A DNA stretch of 11,131 bases from Bordetella parapertussis (GTDB lineage Bacteria > Pseudomonadota > Gammaproteobacteria > Burkholderiales > Burkholderiaceae_C): assembly GCA_945890735.1 (NCBI GenBank), contig CAMDCZ010000054.1, forward strand, positions 1-11,131, given 5' to 3'. A program made the position numbers and the translations under genes. Positions 5,930 to 11,131 of this stretch are shown piece by piece. The first letter of the stretch is position 1, and each line of letters begins with the position of its first letter. The notes below the pieces were generated by a model, which was given only the letters and a program-made list of their open reading frames with translations, had not been told where the DNA came from and ran no database searches.

Positions 5930-6771
5930 CTTTGCCTGCGCTTGACCTGCTGGCATGGTTGGCATTGGCCTTGGCCGTGGTGCTTGTCACCCTGGCGTGG
6001 CAGTGGCGCAAGGCGATCGACCGACAATCGAAGTTGGCGGAGCAGCTGCGCCAAGCGCAAGACAGCAAGCAGCGTCTGCAAGCCTTCCTCGCCTCCATGT
6101 CCCACCATTTGCGCACGCCGCTCAACGGCATCATGGGCTATGCGGAATACATCCACAGCAGCTCGCAGGAACCCATGGTGCAATTCACCTCCAAAATCAT
6201 TCTGGAAAACAGTGTGCACATGCTGCACCTGACCAATGGCTTGTTGGACTTGTCCCATATCCAAGAAGGCACGCTGAGCTTGTCCAACACCTCGTTCGAG
6301 CTGACCGACCTGATCGAGTCCCTCCAGGCATTGCACCAAGTCCGCGCCAAAGAGGCCGACATCACCTTGTTTGCCAAGGTGGCAACAAACACGCCAGTGC
6401 TGATGCAAGCAGACCCTTACCGGGTGCGTCAAGTGCTCAACAACTTGCTGGACAACGCTTTGAAATTCACCCCAGCCCAAGGCCAGGTGGTGCTGTCGGT
6501 GGCCCCCTCAGCCAATGGCCGCTATGTGACCTTTTCGGTTCAAGACAGTGGTCCAGGCATACCGCCCGAGGTACAGCCCACCCTGTTCAAGGAAGACATC
6601 AGCAACCCATCGACTTTCGTGCTTCGCCCGCAGCAAGGGGCAGGCATGGGCTTGTTGCTCAGCCACCACTTGGTTCGCCTCATGGGTGGCACCTTGGACT
6701 TCTCCACCCAGGCTGGCCAAGGCAGTCTGTTCTTCTTCACCCTGCCCTTGCATGCAGACAACCCGAACTGA
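5926..6771 (+). CDS. membrane-anchored sensor histidine kinase without a sensor domain
   Basis: A 281-aa kinase. Residues 6-27 form one membrane helix, then comes a short coiled-coil linker (30-52), a HisKA dimerisation domain with the H-box SHHLRTPLNGIMGYAEYI (phospho-accepting H60), and a HATPase_c domain with the N-box NNLLDNALKFT, G1 DSGPGIP and G2 GAGMGL. ATP-binding motifs look intact. There is no periplasmic loop, PAS, GAF or HAMP domain, so the signal must come through the membrane helix, the linker or a partner. The residue after H60 is His where most HisKA proteins have Glu or Asp (SHELRTP). It overlaps the upstream regulator by ATGA and is three nt from the downstream receiver gene. 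The kinase call is firm; the signal is unknown. Confidence 0.93.
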   Translation: MTLPALDLLAWLALALAVVLVTLAWQWRKAIDRQSKLAEQLRQAQDSKQRLQAFLASMSHHLRTPLNGIMGYAEYIHSSSQEPMVQFTSKIILENSVHMLHLTNGLLDLSHIQEGTLSLSNTSFELTDLIESLQALHQVRAKEADITLFAKVATNTPVLMQADPYRVRQVLNNLLDNALKFTPAQGQVVLSVAPSANGRYVTFSVQDSGPGIPPEVQPTLFKEDISNPSTFVLRPQQGAGMGLLLSHHLVRLMGGTLDFSTQAGQGSLFFFTLPLHADNPN

Positions 6772-6774
6772 GCC

Positions 6775-7161
6775 ATGACCCCTTTGAATGTGCTGGTGGT
6801 CGATGACAACCCCACCAACCGACTGTTGCCGGGCTTGCTGTTGCGTCCTTGGGGCCACCAGGTGAGTGAGTGCGAGAGCGCAGATCAAGCCACGGCCTGG
6901 TTGGCCAACCATCCCTGTGACCTGGTGTTGTTGGATATCTCCATGCCCTTGGTCAGCGGCTTGGAGCTGTGTCACCAATTGCGGGGGCACACCAACTTGA
7001 AACACCTGAAGCTCATTGCCTACACCGCGCACGCCATGCCCCATGAAGTGCAGCTGCTCAAGGATGCCGGCTTCGATCAGGTGTTGCTCAAACCCATCCG
7101 AAGCCAAGACTTGTCAGAGGCGATGAAGGCATCGTTCGACCAAAGTCGGGCAAGTGGTTGA
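6775..7161 (+). CDS. stand-alone response regulator receiver (CheY-like), 3' end possibly frameshifted
   Basis: A 128-aa protein that is almost entirely one receiver domain. The acidic pair D10-D11, phospho-accepting D54 (in LVLLDISMP), T84 (AYTA) and K106 (LLKP) are all present, so it should accept phosphate, most simply from the kinase encoded three nt upstream. It has no output domain. It could pass phosphate on or contact the winged-helix protein of the same operon. After the last receiver helix the frame ends with SFDQSRASG and a stop, while the next frame stays open and protein-like for about 100 bases more. A one-base deletion near the GGG at 7148-7150 would explain this. The receiver part is intact in either reading. 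It is convergent with ahpF. Confidence 0.9.
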   Translation: MTPLNVLVVDDNPTNRLLPGLLLRPWGHQVSECESADQATAWLANHPCDLVLLDISMPLVSGLELCHQLRGHTNLKHLKLIAYTAHAMPHEVQLLKDAGFDQVLLKPIRSQDLSEAMKASFDQSRASG

Positions 7162-7250
7162 CCACAGCCTGTGAGGATTTGGCCCATGTGGTCCAGCACT
7201 TGTGCCAAGCTCAACAGGCCAGCGCCTGGGTTCAGATGGTTTCCAGCTGA
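7149..7250 (+). other. candidate displaced 3' coding end of the receiver gene
   Basis: In the frame one base back from the receiver, codons from 7149 to the TGA at 7248-7250 read GKWLTTACEDLAHVVQHL then CQAQQASAWVQMVSS. The third positions follow the same G/C-rich habit as the neighbouring genes, and the product looks like an amphipathic helix. It would make a receiver of about 157 aa and overlap the 3' end of ahpF by 19 bases. It may be a true coding tail cut off by a deletion or sequencing error, or a chance open frame. Confidence 0.35.
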
Positions 7251-8839
7251 GGAATCGCCTGGGTTTGAAAGCCCTCTTGGGGCGCAGGTGTGCGGATCAG
7301 GTAGTCAAAGGCGCTTAAAGCAGCTTTGGCACCATCACCGGCAGCAATCACGATCTGCTTGTAGGGCACGGTGGAGACATCCCCCGCCGCAAACACGCCA
7401 GGCAGGTTCGTGTGGCCTTTGGCATCGACCATGATCTCGCCAAACTTGCTCAGTTCGATCGTGCCTTTGACAAACTCGGTATTGGGTACCAAGCCGATTT
7501 GCACAAACACGCCAGCCAATTCGAGGTGGTGCAAAGCATCGGTGGCGCGGTCTTTGTAAGTCAGGCCAGTGACTTTTTGGCCGTCACCGGTGATCTCGGT
7601 GGTTTGTGCATTCACATGGATACTGACATTGGGCAGGCTTTTGAGCTTGCTCACCAACACCGCGTCAGCCTTCAAGCTGTCGGCAAACTCCACCAATGAC
7701 ACATGCTCGACCACCCCGGCCAAGTCAATCGCCGCCTCGACGCCGGAGTTGCCGCCACCGATCACCGACACGCGCTTGCCCTTGAACAAGGGGCCATCGC
7801 AATGCGGGCAATAGGCCACGCCTTTGTTTTTGTACTGTTCTTCGCCGGGGACGTTCACGTTGCGCCAGCGCGCACCGGTGGAGACAATCACGCTGCGGGA
7901 CTTCAGGCTGCCGCCATTGGCCATGCGCACTTCGATCCAACCACCCGCTTCTTGGGCAGGAATGATCTGCTCGGCACGCTGCAGGTTCATGATGTCCACG
8001 TCATAGTGACGCACTTGTGCTTCCAAAGCGGCTGCAAACTTGGGTCCGTCTGTCTCCAGCACAGAGATGTAGTTTTCAATCGCCATGGTGTCGTTGACTT
8101 GACCACCAAAACGCTCGGCAGCCACACCCACGCGGATGCCTTTGCGCGCTGCATAGACCGCAGCTGCCGCGCCTGCAGGACCACCCCCGACGATCAAGAC
8201 ATCGAACGGGTCTTTCTCATTGAGTTTGGCGGCTTCTCGCTCTGGGGTGGTGGTGTCGAGCTTGGCCAATATTTCTTCCAGGCTCATGCGGCCTGAGCCA
8301 AAGACCTGGTCATTGAGATAAACCATGGGCACGGCCATGACTTGGCGCGCCTCGACCTCGGCTTGGTTCAAGCCGCCGTCGATGATGGTTGTTTGAATGA
8401 GTGGGTTAAAGACCGCCATCAGGGTCGCGGCTTGCACCACGTCCGGGCAGTTGTGGCAGGACAGGGACATGTAAACCTCGAGTTTCATGGCCTGGTCCAT
8501 CGCCTTGATTTGTGCAATCACTTCTGGCTCGACCTTGGGCGGGTGACCACCCGTCCAGAGCAGGGCCAACACCAAGGAGGTGAATTCATGTCCCAAAGGA
8601 ATCGCCGCAAACCGAACGCCTTGTGTGTCCCCTTCTCTGGCAATCACAAAAGAAGGCTTGCGGGCATCACTGCCTGTCTCATCCACGCTGACTTTGTCGG
8701 ACAAAGAGGCGATCTCGTTGAGCAGTTCACGCATCTCGGTGCTGTTGGCACTGTCGTCGAATGAAGCGATCAAGCGAATCGGATGACGCAAGTTTTGCAA
8801 ATAGGCTTGCAATTGGGTTTTCAAAGCGGTGTCAAGCAT
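7232..8839 (-). CDS. ahpF: alkyl hydroperoxide reductase subunit F (NADH:peroxiredoxin reductase)
   Basis: A 535-aa flavoprotein that passes electrons from NADH through FAD and two disulfide centres to AhpC. The N-terminal tandem thioredoxin-fold domain carries the CHNC redox centre (C128/C131). The thioredoxin-reductase-like part has the FAD-binding GGGPAG (218-223), the second redox centre CPHC (C344/C347), the NADH-binding GGGNSGVEA (361-369) and the terminal FAD motif GVFAAGDVST. Length is slightly above the E. coli enzyme (521 aa). The start ATG 8839 has AAGGA six to seven nt upstream. It follows ahpC after 27 bases with no terminator seen between, so the two form one operon. All catalytic cysteines are present and no fault was seen. 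Confidence 0.97.
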   Translation of the reverse strand: MLDTALKTQLQAYLQNLRHPIRLIASFDDSANSTEMRELLNEIASLSDKVSVDETGSDARKPSFVIAREGDTQGVRFAAIPLGHEFTSLVLALLWTGGHPPKVEPEVIAQIKAMDQAMKLEVYMSLSCHNCPDVVQAATLMAVFNPLIQTTIIDGGLNQAEVEARQVMAVPMVYLNDQVFGSGRMSLEEILAKLDTTTPEREAAKLNEKDPFDVLIVGGGPAGAAAAVYAARKGIRVGVAAERFGGQVNDTMAIENYISVLETDGPKFAAALEAQVRHYDVDIMNLQRAEQIIPAQEAGGWIEVRMANGGSLKSRSVIVSTGARWRNVNVPGEEQYKNKGVAYCPHCDGPLFKGKRVSVIGGGNSGVEAAIDLAGVVEHVSLVEFADSLKADAVLVSKLKSLPNVSIHVNAQTTEITGDGQKVTGLTYKDRATDALHHLELAGVFVQIGLVPNTEFVKGTIELSKFGEIMVDAKGHTNLPGVFAAGDVSTVPYKQIVIAAGDGAKAALSAFDYLIRTPAPQEGFQTQAIPQLETI

Positions 8840-8866
8840 GGCGATTCCTTAAGGGGTGCTGTGAAA

Positions 8867-9430
8867 TCAGATCTTGCCGACCAAGTCCAAGGAAGGAGTG
8901 ATGGTTTTGGCGCCTTCGTTCCACTTGGCAGGGCAAACTTGACCAGGGTTGGCGGCGGTGTACTGAGCCGCTTTGAGCTTGCGCAGGGTTTCTTTCACAT
9001 CGCGTGCGATTTCGTTGGAGTGCACTTCAGCGGTTTTGATCATGCCTTCGGGGTTGATGATGAAGGTGCCGCGCAAAGCCAGGCCTTCTTCTTCAATGTG
9101 CACGCCGAATGCGCGGGTCAATTGGTGCGTGGGGTCGCCAATCAAGGGGAACTTGGCTTTGCCAACGGCGGGTGATGTTTCGTGCCAGACCTTGTGGGCA
9201 AAGTGTGTGTCGGTGGTCACGATGTAAACCTCGGCACCGGCTTTTTGGAACTCGGCGTAGTTGTCCGCAGCGTCTTCGACTTCGGTGGGGCAGTTGAAGG
9301 TGAAGGCGGCAGGCATGAAAATCAGCACAGACCATTCGCCCTTGAGGGACTCGTTGGACACCTGCACGAATTTGCCATTGTGGAAAGCCTGGGTTTTGAA
9401 AGGCTGGACTTGGGTGTTGATGAGGGACAT
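8867..9430 (-). CDS. ahpC: alkyl hydroperoxide reductase subunit C (2-Cys peroxiredoxin)
   Basis: A 187-aa typical 2-Cys peroxiredoxin of the AhpC/Prx1 group that reduces hydrogen peroxide and organic hydroperoxides in the cytoplasm. The peroxidatic cysteine is C47 in FTFNCPTE, the resolving cysteine is C166 in VCPAKW, and the C-terminus SLDLVGKI matches the enterobacterial protein. The ATG at 9430 gives the conserved MSLINTQVQPFKTQAF start and has an AGGAAG Shine-Dalgarno; a longer frame reaches 9493 but its extra 21 residues are Ser-rich, not conserved, and run through the promoter region. ahpF, its reductase, follows 27 nt downstream. Peroxide control by OxyR is common for this operon in Proteobacteria, but no clear OxyR site was found. 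Confidence 0.97.
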   Translation of the reverse strand: MSLINTQVQPFKTQAFHNGKFVQVSNESLKGEWSVLIFMPAAFTFNCPTEVEDAADNYAEFQKAGAEVYIVTTDTHFAHKVWHETSPAVGKAKFPLIGDPTHQLTRAFGVHIEEEGLALRGTFIINPEGMIKTAEVHSNEIARDVKETLRKLKAAQYTAANPGQVCPAKWNEGAKTITPSLDLVGKI

Positions 9431-9464
9431 GTTGCTTCCTTTGCTTGGTTTAGAAAAACTATTG

Positions 9465-9514
9465 AATGAGCTGGACTCATTGATTCGAATCATAATGCAA
9501 CAGCGGGTTAACCC
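9465..9514 (-). promoter_or_regulatory. ahpCF promoter/operator region with nested inverted repeats
   Basis: Three symmetrical elements lie close together upstream of ahpC: AATGAG-CTGGA-CTCATT (9465-9481), the palindrome TGATTCGAATCA (9481-9492) and the palindrome GGGTTAACCC (9505-9514). On the minus strand TATGAT (9494-9489) is one mismatch from a -10 consensus and lacks a good -35, a state typical of activator-dependent promoters. The symmetry is directly visible; which protein binds is unknown. Confidence 0.45.
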
Positions 9515-9610
9515 TGATTGTTTGTCTCAATCTTGTTGATGGTCACTGCCTATGCACACCCGGCTGAACACCAGCCCCTGAGGAGGGCGAGGCCATGTGA
9601 GGCGCCCATG

Positions 9611-9636
9611 AAAAAACCCGGCGCGAAGGCCGGGTT
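9611..9636 (-). terminator. strong rho-independent terminator of the adhesin-E-like gene
   Basis: On the minus strand AACCCGGC, loop CTTCGC, then GCCGGGTT followed by a T-run (forward A's 9611-9616). It is a perfect 8-bp stem, 19 nt after the stop at 9656, and separates this gene from ahpCF. Confidence 0.9.
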
Positions 9637-9655
9637 CGTCAAGAGCGACCAGGGT

Positions 9656-10075
9656 TTATTCGCTGGTGCGGCTGCCGTTCAGGGCCATGTGGCTTTCACA
9701 GGCGTTGTTGGCGACTTTGACATCATGCTCAATCAAGGGTTTGTAGAAAGACAGGCTGTCGAAAGTTGGCTCGACGGCACGCACTGGCAAACGACCTTGG
9801 ACAGTCAACACAGCAAAGTCCGCCAGGGCCAATGTGCCGTTGGTGCAGTTGACCACGTAGTCGATTTGCTGGACACCGCTTGCGCCCATGTCATGAAACT
9901 CGCGAACCTTGGTCAAGCCCTTGGTGCTGGTGGCGACCACGGACCAGGTGGTTTTGTTGGTGGTAACCATCACAGCTTGGTCTTTGGCAGTGACCACGGC
10001 GATGTTGTCTGTGTTGGTGGCAAAGGCCAATTGCGCAAAAACCAAACCTGCGGCGAAAACGGTGTACTTGATCAT
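9656..10075 (-). CDS. secreted protein resembling the surface-adhesin E family
   Basis: A 139-aa protein with a clear Sec signal peptide (IKYTVFAAGLVFAQLAFA, probable cleavage after residue 19). The mature part is about 120 residues with just two cysteines (C77 in DYVVNCTNG, C126 in NNACES), which could form one disulfide in the periplasm or outside the cell. The order TTWSVV, then IDYVVNC with a strand after it, then a C-terminal Cys recalls small periplasmic proteins annotated as surface-adhesin E-like (PF16747), but the match is by memory of pattern. The start ATG has a near-perfect AAGGAG six nt upstream. It appears monocistronic, with its own terminator and a TATAAT box upstream, and so may be well expressed. 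Function is unknown. Confidence 0.85.
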   Translation of the reverse strand: MIKYTVFAAGLVFAQLAFATNTDNIAVVTAKDQAVMVTTNKTTWSVVATSTKGLTKVREFHDMGASGVQQIDYVVNCTNGTLALADFAVLTVQGRLPVRAVEPTFDSLSFYKPLIEHDVKVANNACESHMALNGSRTSE

Positions 10076-10301
10076 GGGAACTCCTTGGTGGTTAAACAGA
10101 TGGGCTTGTTGAAAGCCGATGAGTGAACTGTATAGGATGAACCCCTTTTGCAGAGATTAAAAATAGGTCAGTTGCGAATAATTAGGGATTATACCTAGTA
10201 TTTCGCTTATTAACTGAGACAAAATTGGTTCAAAGCAAGTCAAACAGCTGTTTTTGAAACACTTGGCCTGAGGGCAAGGCGCCTGTTTCGATGGAAAAGG
10301 C
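10076..10301 (-). promoter_or_regulatory. AT-rich intergenic region with promoter of the secreted protein gene
   Basis: Around 225 bases without a gene. The minus strand has a perfect TATAAT (10193-10188) but no good -35 at the right distance, giving a leader of about 105 nt. Nearer the upstream gene (10252-10285) an imperfect hairpin is possible on the minus strand, with GAAACA and TGTTTC as outer arms, but no T-tract follows, so it is a weak terminator candidate for the 161-aa gene. Confidence 0.35.
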
Positions 10302-10787
10302 TCAGATAGCCTCGACCACTTTGCAAAAATCGTGGGCACTGATGTTGGAGTAGCTGCCTTTGACCTGGTGGACAACAGATGCGTCCAAGTCCGCCTCGAT
10401 CGTCAAGGTGAAGGTGAACTTGGCGTGGTGCCCAGACACAGGGCTTTTGAATTCCAGGGGAATGCTGACCACGTTGAGCTCGCAATCACGGCGAACGATG
10501 CTCACCTCGATGTGACCGGCTTTGGCCAGGCCCAGCCAATACGCCTGTTGCACGTCTGTTAACCCCAACGCCAGCTCGGGCGACAACACCCCGCCGTTGA
10601 TGGCGCGGTAAACCACATACAAATTGCCCTTGTCTGTCAGCTGATCTTCGGTGTATTGGCTGGCGAGGTCTTGCTCCACTGCATAAAAAATCTCAGCCAG
10701 CTGCGCCATCAAATTCGATTGCTGCAAAACCCGGTCGGTCAGCTTTTGAAGCATCCGGGTTTCCATGTCTGGCGGTACTGGGCGCAT
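10302..10787 (-). CDS. hypothetical cytoplasmic protein
   Basis: A 161-aa protein that I do not recognise. It has no signal peptide or membrane segment. The N-terminal half is helical (MLQKLTDRVLQQSNLMAQLA), the middle contains the tyrosine-rich YRAINGGVLSPELALGLTD, and the C-terminal half looks like beta strands (HIEVSIVRRDCELNVVSIPL, HHAKFTFTLTIEADL) ending in a helix. Composition and codon use are like the neighbours, which supports it as a real gene. The start is uncertain: ATG at 10787 has no Shine-Dalgarno, and ATGs at residues 8 and 12 are equally possible. It stands alone between the tRNA gene and the secreted protein gene. Confidence 0.72.
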   Translation of the reverse strand: MRPVPPDMETRMLQKLTDRVLQQSNLMAQLAEIFYAVEQDLASQYTEDQLTDKGNLYVVYRAINGGVLSPELALGLTDVQQAYWLGLAKAGHIEVSIVRRDCELNVVSIPLEFKSPVSGHHAKFTFTLTIEADLDASVVHQVKGSYSNISAHDFCKVVEAI

Positions 10788-10948
10788 AGCGAACTTTCGA
10801 AGATAAGGCTGGCAGATGGCCCAAGAAGACCGACCAAGGGCCCAGTGGGCTGGACATATTAACCCAGGGAAAGTGCCGCTTGGTTTTTGTCAAAGGGGGC
10901 AGGTCACATGCGTATTTTTGATGGTATGTTGTCTGTTGGGTAGAAAAC

Positions 10949-10970
10949 AAAAACGCCCCGAAAGGGGCGT
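10949..10970 (-). terminator. rho-independent terminator after tRNA-Ser
   Basis: On the minus strand ACGCCCC, loop TTTC, then GGGGCGT followed by TTTTG. It is a perfect 7-bp GC-rich stem, 14 nt after the CCA end of the tRNA. Confidence 0.9.
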
Positions 10971-10984
10971 CTTTGCTTGTTTGC

Positions 10985-11077
10985 TGGCGGAAACGGAGGG
11001 ATTCGAACCCTCGATGAGGCTCTACACCCCATACTCCCTTAGCAGGGGAGCACCTTCGGCCACTCGGTCACGTTTCC
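10985..11077 (-). tRNA. tRNA-Ser, anticodon GCT
   Basis: A 93-nt class II tRNA. The acceptor stem GGAAACG pairs fully with CGTTTCC, with discriminator G and an encoded CCA tail. The anticodon arm is CTCCC-CTGCTAA-GGGAG with anticodon GCT, which reads AGC and AGT serine codons. The long variable arm and a T-arm GAGGG-TTCGAAT-CCCTC are present. The size and long variable arm fit serine. Confidence 0.97.
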
Positions 11078-11088
11078 AGCTGATGCAA

Positions 11089-11115
11089 ATTATGCCTGAT
11101 TCTGCTCTAAGTCAA
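11089..11115 (-). promoter_or_regulatory. probable promoter of tRNA-Ser
   Basis: On the minus strand TTGACT (11115-11110), a 15-nt spacer and CATAAT (11094-11089). Each hexamer is one mismatch from consensus; the spacer is a little short. Transcription would begin about five nt before the mature tRNA 5' end. Confidence 0.5.
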
Positions 11116-11131
11116 AGGCTTTGTGCAATGC

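Noticed and set aside
5749..6480. Minus-strand open frame of 243 codons
   Set aside because: It is the antisense shadow of the wHTH and histidine kinase genes, whose motifs are explicit on the plus strand.
9494..9655. Possible small gene between ahpC and the secreted protein gene
   Set aside because: The open frames here have no Shine-Dalgarno or codon signal and run across the clear terminator at 9611-9636.
10840..10850. GCCCA-G-TGGGC symmetrical element
   Set aside because: Only five base pairs with a one-base centre, no T-tract, and easily expected by chance in GC-rich DNA.
10888..10893. Perfect minus-strand TTGACA upstream of the 161-aa gene
   Set aside because: No acceptable -10 hexamer lies 15-19 nt downstream; the nearest AT-rich box (TTAATA) is about 25 nt away.
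10985..11131. Integration site or mobile element at tRNA-Ser
   Set aside because: No direct repeat of the tRNA 3' end, integrase or insertion-sequence end is visible in the window; only ordinary promoter and terminator flank it.

Overview
The window looks like a chromosomal segment of a betaproteobacterium of the order Burkholderiales, probably Comamonadaceae (Limnohabitans/Rhodoferax-like). This rests on moderate to high GC, a codon style rich in TTG, GCC and CAA, a minCDE cluster of the proteobacterial type, and the ahpC-ahpF pair. The taxon is an inference from overall style; there is no rRNA or marker match here. No insertion sequence, phage gene, CRISPR array or other sign of recent mobility was seen.

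Layout. Positions 1-3251 are a minus-strand series. Read in the direction of transcription it runs: a 170-aa single-pass membrane protein of unknown function, an HTTM-like multi-pass membrane protein (GTGA start/stop overlap), then, after about 130 bases with a possible promoter, an M23 (LytM) peptidoglycan peptidase, a bactofilin, and an alpha/beta hydrolase cut off by the left edge. Positions 3388-5267 on the plus strand are minC, minD and minE, closed by a clear rho-independent terminator. Positions 5320-5533 are non-coding and carry an 8-bp inverted repeat with a 12-nt spacer. Positions 5534-7161 on the plus strand are a compact three-gene signalling operon: a winged-helix DNA-binding protein, a short histidine kinase with one membrane anchor and no sensor domain, and a stand-alone receiver. 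Convergent to it on the minus strand is ahpC-ahpF (9430-7232). Further right on the minus strand are a secreted two-cysteine protein resembling the surface-adhesin E family with a strong terminator, a 161-aa hypothetical protein, and tRNA-Ser(GCT) with its own promoter and terminator.

How the genes work together. Two cell-shape/division modules lie back to back: bactofilin with an M23 hydrolase (cell-wall shape) and MinCDE (placement of the FtsZ ring). AhpC and AhpF form one peroxide-reducing system, with electrons passing from NADH through AhpF to AhpC. The wHTH-kinase-receiver operon is the least ordinary part. Its DNA-binding, kinase and receiver functions are on three separate short proteins, the kinase has histidine where an acidic residue normally follows the phospho-accepting histidine, and the receiver gene appears to have a frame change near its 3' end. 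This operon is the best candidate for something not well described.
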